64,000 nt of DNA from Epiperipatus broadwayi. Lineage: Eukaryota; Onychophora; Udeonychophora; Euonychophora; Peripatidae. Each line of letters starts with the position of its first letter. Within the stretch, counting starts at the first letter, position 1. Of this stretch, positions 58,831 to 64,000 are shown one piece after another. Where the stretch lies: assembly GCA_028023455.1 (NCBI GenBank), contig JAQFVV010012512.1:3567935-3631934 (forward strand). The letters run 5' to 3'. Under the pieces are notes generated by a model, which was given only the letters and a program-made list of their open reading frames with translations, did not search any database and had not been told where the DNA came from. The translations under genes and the position numbers were made by a program.

Positions 58831-59589
58831 TTTAGTTGAATATCTAAAAAAGGGATGTTGATTTGAGGTAAGTCTTAGGTAGTTAGATGACAAGAGGTAT
58901 CTGGAGCTTTAATTTAAAATAGATTTAGAAATAGGATTAAATGTGTGTGTGCACCTTCTGGAACTGATACAGATTTGAATTATAGATGCTAAGAGTGAGA
59001 TTATTTGAGCCTTAATTTATTATTTTTAGGAGGATGAAGAATATAAATGATATATAAGAAAATCATAGTACTGGAAAACCATCAAAATGCAAATAAAAAC
59101 AATTTAACCTTAATCTATTTCAGGACAACAGAAAATCGCCTTTTGGCCATTCACCTCCTGATGAATTTTTTTGTAAGTATTACACGTTAAAATGCATATA
59201 AAACAGTGTATTTTATTATAATAAATTTTTCGCCTGAAAAATTTGCACTAATTCAAAATTTCCGCTCTTATGATAGACATAAGCCCCGTCCTGATATGTT
59301 CAGCCATTGTCTATTGCCAAGGCTGTAAAACGTTTGGTGTTTTACAACATTGTAATTCCAACGACACAAAAACATGTTTATTTGCGAATTTATTATGGTT
59401 TTGGTTTTAGATTTTTTTTTAAATAATTTACACTATATTTATTAGATATCAAGAAATACAAATTATTAATAACTCATTTTGATTTGAAATCCTTTATCTT
59501 CAAAAATATGTTATATTAGTAGCTAACATAAATATGGCCTGAAGCAAATTACAAGTTTATCTTTGTCATAGACAATCTACTTTATATTT

Positions 59590-60640
59590 ACATGTAATAA
59601 TAATGTGAAAGACTGAAACCTTTGACAGATGCACCTTAAAAATGCTTAAATGACAGCCAATCAGATAGTAATAATGACTGCACAAGGAACTCTAAATTCA
59701 AAACATACGTCAGAGATTTTAAGAGAAAAAGATGGAACCCACCTTCTTCTCTATCTAAATTTATATATAAATAAGCCAGACTCAAGCATTTTGAACAAAG
59801 AGCATGAAGCTTTAAACATCTTCACATTTAATTCACTAAATATTATATATAAATAAATAATGTGAAATCTTTCGATTTACTACACAGTAATTTTCAAATC
59901 TAATGAAATGATTGTAAGAAATGTAAATATATTAAATTTATTAAGTGCAAGCAGATGATATAATAATAACATGAAAGTCTGAAACCTTTGACAGATGTGC
60001 CTTTAAAATGTTTAAATAACAGCTAATCAGATAGATTGTCGTAACAAATGTAAATATATTAAATTTATTAAGCACAAGCAGATGATATAATAGTAACATG
60101 AAAGCTGAAACCTTTGACAGATGCACCTTAAAAATACTTAAATGACAGCCAATCAGATAGTAATAATGACTGCACAATATCTGATTGGCTGTGATTTAAG
60201 CATTTTAAGGCACATCTGTCCAAGGTTTCAGCCTTTCAAGTTATTATATCATCTGTTTGCGCTTAATAAATTTAATATATTTACATTTGTTACGATAATT
60301 TCATTAGATTTGAAATTACTGCATAGTAATTCGAAAGGTTTCACGTTGTTTATTTATATATAATATTTAGTGAATTAAATGTGAAGGTGTTTAAAACTTC
60401 ACACTCTTTGTTCAAAATGCTTGAATCTGGCTTATTTATATATAAATTTAAGTAGAGAAGAAGATGAGTTCCATCTTTTTCTTGTGAAATCTCTGACTTG
60501 TGTTTTGAATTTAGAATTTTCTTGCAGTTGTCATTACTATCTGATTGGTTGTCATTTAGGCATTTTAAGGTGCATCTGTCAAAGGTTTCAGCCTTTCATG
60601 TTATTATTATATCATCTGCTTGTACTTAATAAAATTAATG
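59590..60640. repeat. 1-kb foldback element with internal duplication
   Basis: The module CTGAAACCTTTGACAGATGC, then ACCTTAAAAATGCTTAAATG and ACAGCCAATCAGATA occurs three times forward (near 59612, 59980, 60110) and twice inverted (near 60178-60235 and 60540-60600). The whole folds around a centre near 60171. Outer and inner blocks include GCTTGAATCTGGCTTATTTA and its complement. No coding capacity; the small ORFs are chance frames. Confidence 0.7.
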
Positions 60641-63449
60641 TAAATATAAGAAAATATTGCAATTTTGCAATAAATATTCAAAAAATTTAAACTTTATTAA
60701 AACATAATTCATTAGATATAAAAGAAATAAATAAATATTCATTTGGATGTTTAAAAATAATAAGAAAAAACAAATATTTCATTGATTTTGTAAACTGAAA
60801 ATAATCTTTCTAGAAACAATGACATATAAATTCTTTGTTTTGATTGCAATCTTATTTTTTTAATATTTACAGACATAAAATGTGAACATTTAAATTTTAT
60901 TTTAGTAGTAAACAAAAATATCAAATGAAATAAATTTTATTATTTTCTGATAAGTAATAATCATTTTATCATATATTTTATTCACTGAAATACATTAAAG
61001 ATATATCTCAACTATTAGTGTAAATTCAATTCAGATTTTCCAGTTCAAAATATTCCACTAAATATTAGTTATTCAAAATGTTCATATTGTGTATAATGAT
61101 TAGATATTTGAAGATTTCATATTCTTTGTATGTGTGCTTGTAATCATTTTGATTTTAATTTATTTAGTTTAAAACATTTGAAAAGATTACTAGCTGAAAA
61201 AAGTTGGTGACATTTATTTTGTGCAAACTTTACACCTGAATTCAATTGTTTGATTTTGTAAGACTCTCAATTGCTGCCACATTTTATAAACACTTCATGT
61301 ATCTTGGTAAAATGAAACACAATTTTATATTGATTATCTTGCCTTTTTTTATTTATAAAATAAATTTCATAAATTATATTAAATGATAATAACATATGAA
61401 TTATAAAACACATAATTACAAAATTGTTTGCAATAAACATAAAAGAAAGTTTTACTTTAGTCAGTCTTCATGCATATAAAATTTGGCACTAGCAATATAT
61501 CATTTTTTATTCTTTTTAATACAAAATCAAAATTTAATTAATGAATAGGAGTATAAAATATAACAAATCATAATAATGGATAAAACTACAAAGAACAAAT
61601 AGATACAGAACAATGAATTAAAGCCCATTTATTTTCATCATCCATAATGAAGCATGACTCCTGACAACAGTGATAGCACATCTTCATTTAAATGAAAGAA
61701 AAAAATGGATATGGAAAGCAATGCATCAGGACCATGATTTATCATTGTTTGACTTGATAAAATGTCTATTCCAAGGTTAATCAAGCAGATGAAATATGCA
61801 GAAAAATGAAGGTGTTAGGGAATAATATGATAACATTTCACTGCGCTAACAGCTGGGATAAGACAAAAATAAGCAATTGATATTTTAAAGATCAATATTA
61901 AAGAACTTTTTGCATTTATTGGATAACAAAAGGGGTGATAGCAATAGGAAATTAATTGTCATGTATTAAAATTGCTACATGATATTACTGATCGCCATAA
62001 TATATACAAATGTTGCTCTTTCCTAAATCTTGACAAGCTAGAAAATGAATATTTATTAACAAAGTATATAAAATTCTTGTTTTCAAAGATAGATTTGAGT
62101 CATGAATGATAATGCTTGATTGTTATTATTTTTATTTCACAATGTTGCATGTGGGGAAATTATAAATATCTAATGTAAAATTACTATCAGCACCAAATTC
62201 CTTTTTTTGCTCTCACCACATTTTTTCATATAGTGTAAGCCTCAGTAATCAATAGTTGTCAACATGATCTAAGTAAAGGTTATGTGATATTTTATCTGTT
62301 ATGTAGTGACTTCGCTGGGATTGGTCAAATTTTTAATTTCAAGTTAGTGATGTAAAAACCAGAACCTTTTTCTTTCAAGAAAGTTATCTCAAGTTGTGCA
62401 CTCTATGCCGAGTAAAAATAAGTCTTGAATAATTTATGACTCAAGAGTTTATAATAAATTTAATCACAAGTGATGAAGCTGGGCTGGGTTCCATGAACAT
62501 TGAGCTGCAGTGTCTGTTATTCTACCATTGCACCAAAATATACTGTCAAGTAATGAGAGTACATTGTATTTTTAACATAAATGTAACCTTAGCATCTATT
62601 TTATTAATTGTATCTACATTTTTTGACAATTATTATCTGATATACTAATTAATATTAACATTTGAAATTATATATTTAATGGTCAGATCCTGATGTTAGT
62701 GTTCTCTTGAGATTGTAATACAAATAATGATGATTTTGTCATCATGAATTTTAATGATCTGGAAATAATATTAGCTATTCTGATAAATTGATCTTGTGTT
62801 GCAGAAATTTTGCAAAAAAATAATGATAGCATTGTAATTATATAAATTGATAAACCTTTCCTAAATGAATTGTAATTAAATTCTAAGTGAACATCCCTCA
62901 CACACACACATTGTTTACAAGATTGCCTGCATAAAACCACTGTGATGTAGTCAACTTTGGAGAATCACATGCTAGCCTTGCAACAAGATTATCCCAACAT
63001 CAACATTCCTACAAAAGGGCCAAAAGCAATCTAGAACACAAATCCATATTTCTGCAACATCAAAACACATTTAGCCATACATTTCAGCCTACATCAGCCA
63101 GCATCTTGTGTAGAAGGCATGGTACGTCGACAATAACTTAAACTCCATAAATAAAATGGAATCCTGCTTTCCCTTTTCTAAAAAGTAGGCTTTGTATGCA
63201 TTTATATGAATTTACATCCTATTTATATTCATCACCCTCTTATTATTCATTGCTATGAGTGTGATATAACCAAGATATCAAAAGTGTTTAGGCAATTCAA
63301 TATAAATCTAAGCTGAAGCTATTCTTATGTTAGCATTCTGGGCACTTACAATTTAATGATAATATTGATGGTTCTTTATATCCAAAGAATTCTTCATTTG
63401 AATCATATGTCATTCTGTTATATAGGCATAATAAATATAATACCCTGTA
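60641..63449. other. anonymous AT-rich DNA
   Basis: A short (CA)n near 62899-62910. No gene or repeat family supported. Confidence 0.4.
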
Positions 63450-63575
63450 TGGGTTAGTTAAGTGGTTGAGTGATGGTCTAGGGAACTAAAGTCCGTGGAT
63501 TGCAGTTCATATCTGTCACTTTTGGCATTTGAACATTATATGACCTCCTGAGCAACAAAGCATTGATTTTTTTTC
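63450..63575 (+). repeat. SINE-like repeat, copy 8 (best tRNA-like head)
   Basis: Head GGGTTAGTTAAGTGGTTGAG (A-box-like TTAGTTAAGTGG), central GGTCTAGGGAACTAAAGTCC resembling an anticodon arm, B-box-like GGATTGCAGTTCATATC, then TTTTGGCATTTGAACATTAT and the tail CTCCTGAGCAACAAAGCATT. The arrangement is that of a tRNA-derived SINE of about 120 bp. Confidence 0.65.
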
Positions 63576-64000
63576 TTTTAGTGAAAGTAATGCTATTTGG
63601 CCCATTGCCTACCTATACATATTATAGCTAAAACATTACAAACTATTGGTTAACAATGTCATTTTTTCCTTAATTAATTTCTTTCCTTCCTCAGTTAGGT
63701 TTGTGGCTGAAAATAACTGCATGTATTATTATTTAAAGTTATCAATTAATTTAAATATTTAAAGAATAAAAATAATGTAGTAATAAATATAATCAGTGTT
63801 CATTGTGTTTCCCTCTTTTCTCGATTTTTTTTACTCAGCTGCTTCTCCTTACAACTTCGTATATTTCTCAACCTATAATTTTTAAATTATTAATTTTATA
63901 AATAGTATTTCTCGGGCAGATCAATACAATAAATATCTTAAAGATTCTATTTATAAAAGCAACTTATACTTAACCAAGCTTTAAATTGTTCAGATCAAAG
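63576..64000. other. anonymous AT-rich DNA
   Basis: Nothing recognised. Confidence 0.4.

Noticed and set aside
1-64000. CRISPR arrays, operons, ribosome binding sites
   Set aside because: No regularly spaced repeats and no prokaryotic gene organisation; the content is that of a eukaryotic repeat-rich region.

Overview
The window is AT-rich, gene-poor eukaryotic (animal) DNA. I found no intact host gene. Every convincing coding signal comes from a transposable element: Penelope-like elements (PLEs) with GIY-YIG endonuclease domains, APE-type non-LTR LINEs including an RTE-like family with (GAT)n tails, a hAT transposase remnant and a possible LTR-element gag. Together with abundant SINE-like and foldback repeats this points to an invertebrate metazoan. 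The RTE and LINE protein styles would suit an arthropod, perhaps a chelicerate, but I cannot fix the taxon.

Layout. 0-0.43 kb: 3' remnant of PLE-A. 1.55-2.93 kb: a 1.3-kb palindrome of two head-to-head PLE-B copies with a 13-bp target-site duplication (TSD). 2.98 kb: a tRNA-like element. 3.9-6.8 kb: a decayed RTE copy (- strand) split by a 192-bp hairpin insert and a 921-bp TIR element that itself holds a LINE 3' tail. 8.77-12.39 kb: a nearly full-length APE LINE (- strand) with few lesions. 13.3-16.2 kb: a nest with a possible LTR insertion, a hAT remnant, a mariner-type MITE and an RTE 3' end. 16.2-28 kb: mostly anonymous AT-rich DNA with foldbacks and a tRNA-like copy. 28.1-33.7 kb: two RTE fragments and a fragment of another LINE. 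34.7-38.1 kb: tRNA-like copy, foldbacks, SINEs and a gag remnant. 39.3-42.2 kb: second copy of the LINE (+ strand, decayed). 44.06-46.8 kb: the longest RTE copy (+), followed directly by a PLE-A 3' end. 49.5-52.7 kb: two head-to-head PLE-C copies, interrupted by an 847-bp foldback insert with a 12-bp TSD. 53-55.5 kb: foldbacks and a tRNA-like copy. 57.9-58.8 kb: an unidentified coding-like remnant and another LINE C-terminus. 59.6-60.6 kb: a 1-kb foldback. The remainder is anonymous.

No genes here act together as a host pathway; the links are parasitic. LINE and PLE machinery presumably mobilised the SINE-like, foldback and tRNA-like repeats. The most notable structural signals are the two independent head-to-head PLE dimers, the recurrence of 12-13-bp TSDs around inverted-repeat inserts, and a hairpin placed directly 5' of GAAA in PLE-A 3' regions whose stem covaries between copies (hammerhead-like, but lacking the canonical CUGANGA box). 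All alignments were made by eye, so boundaries are approximate unless a TSD fixes them.
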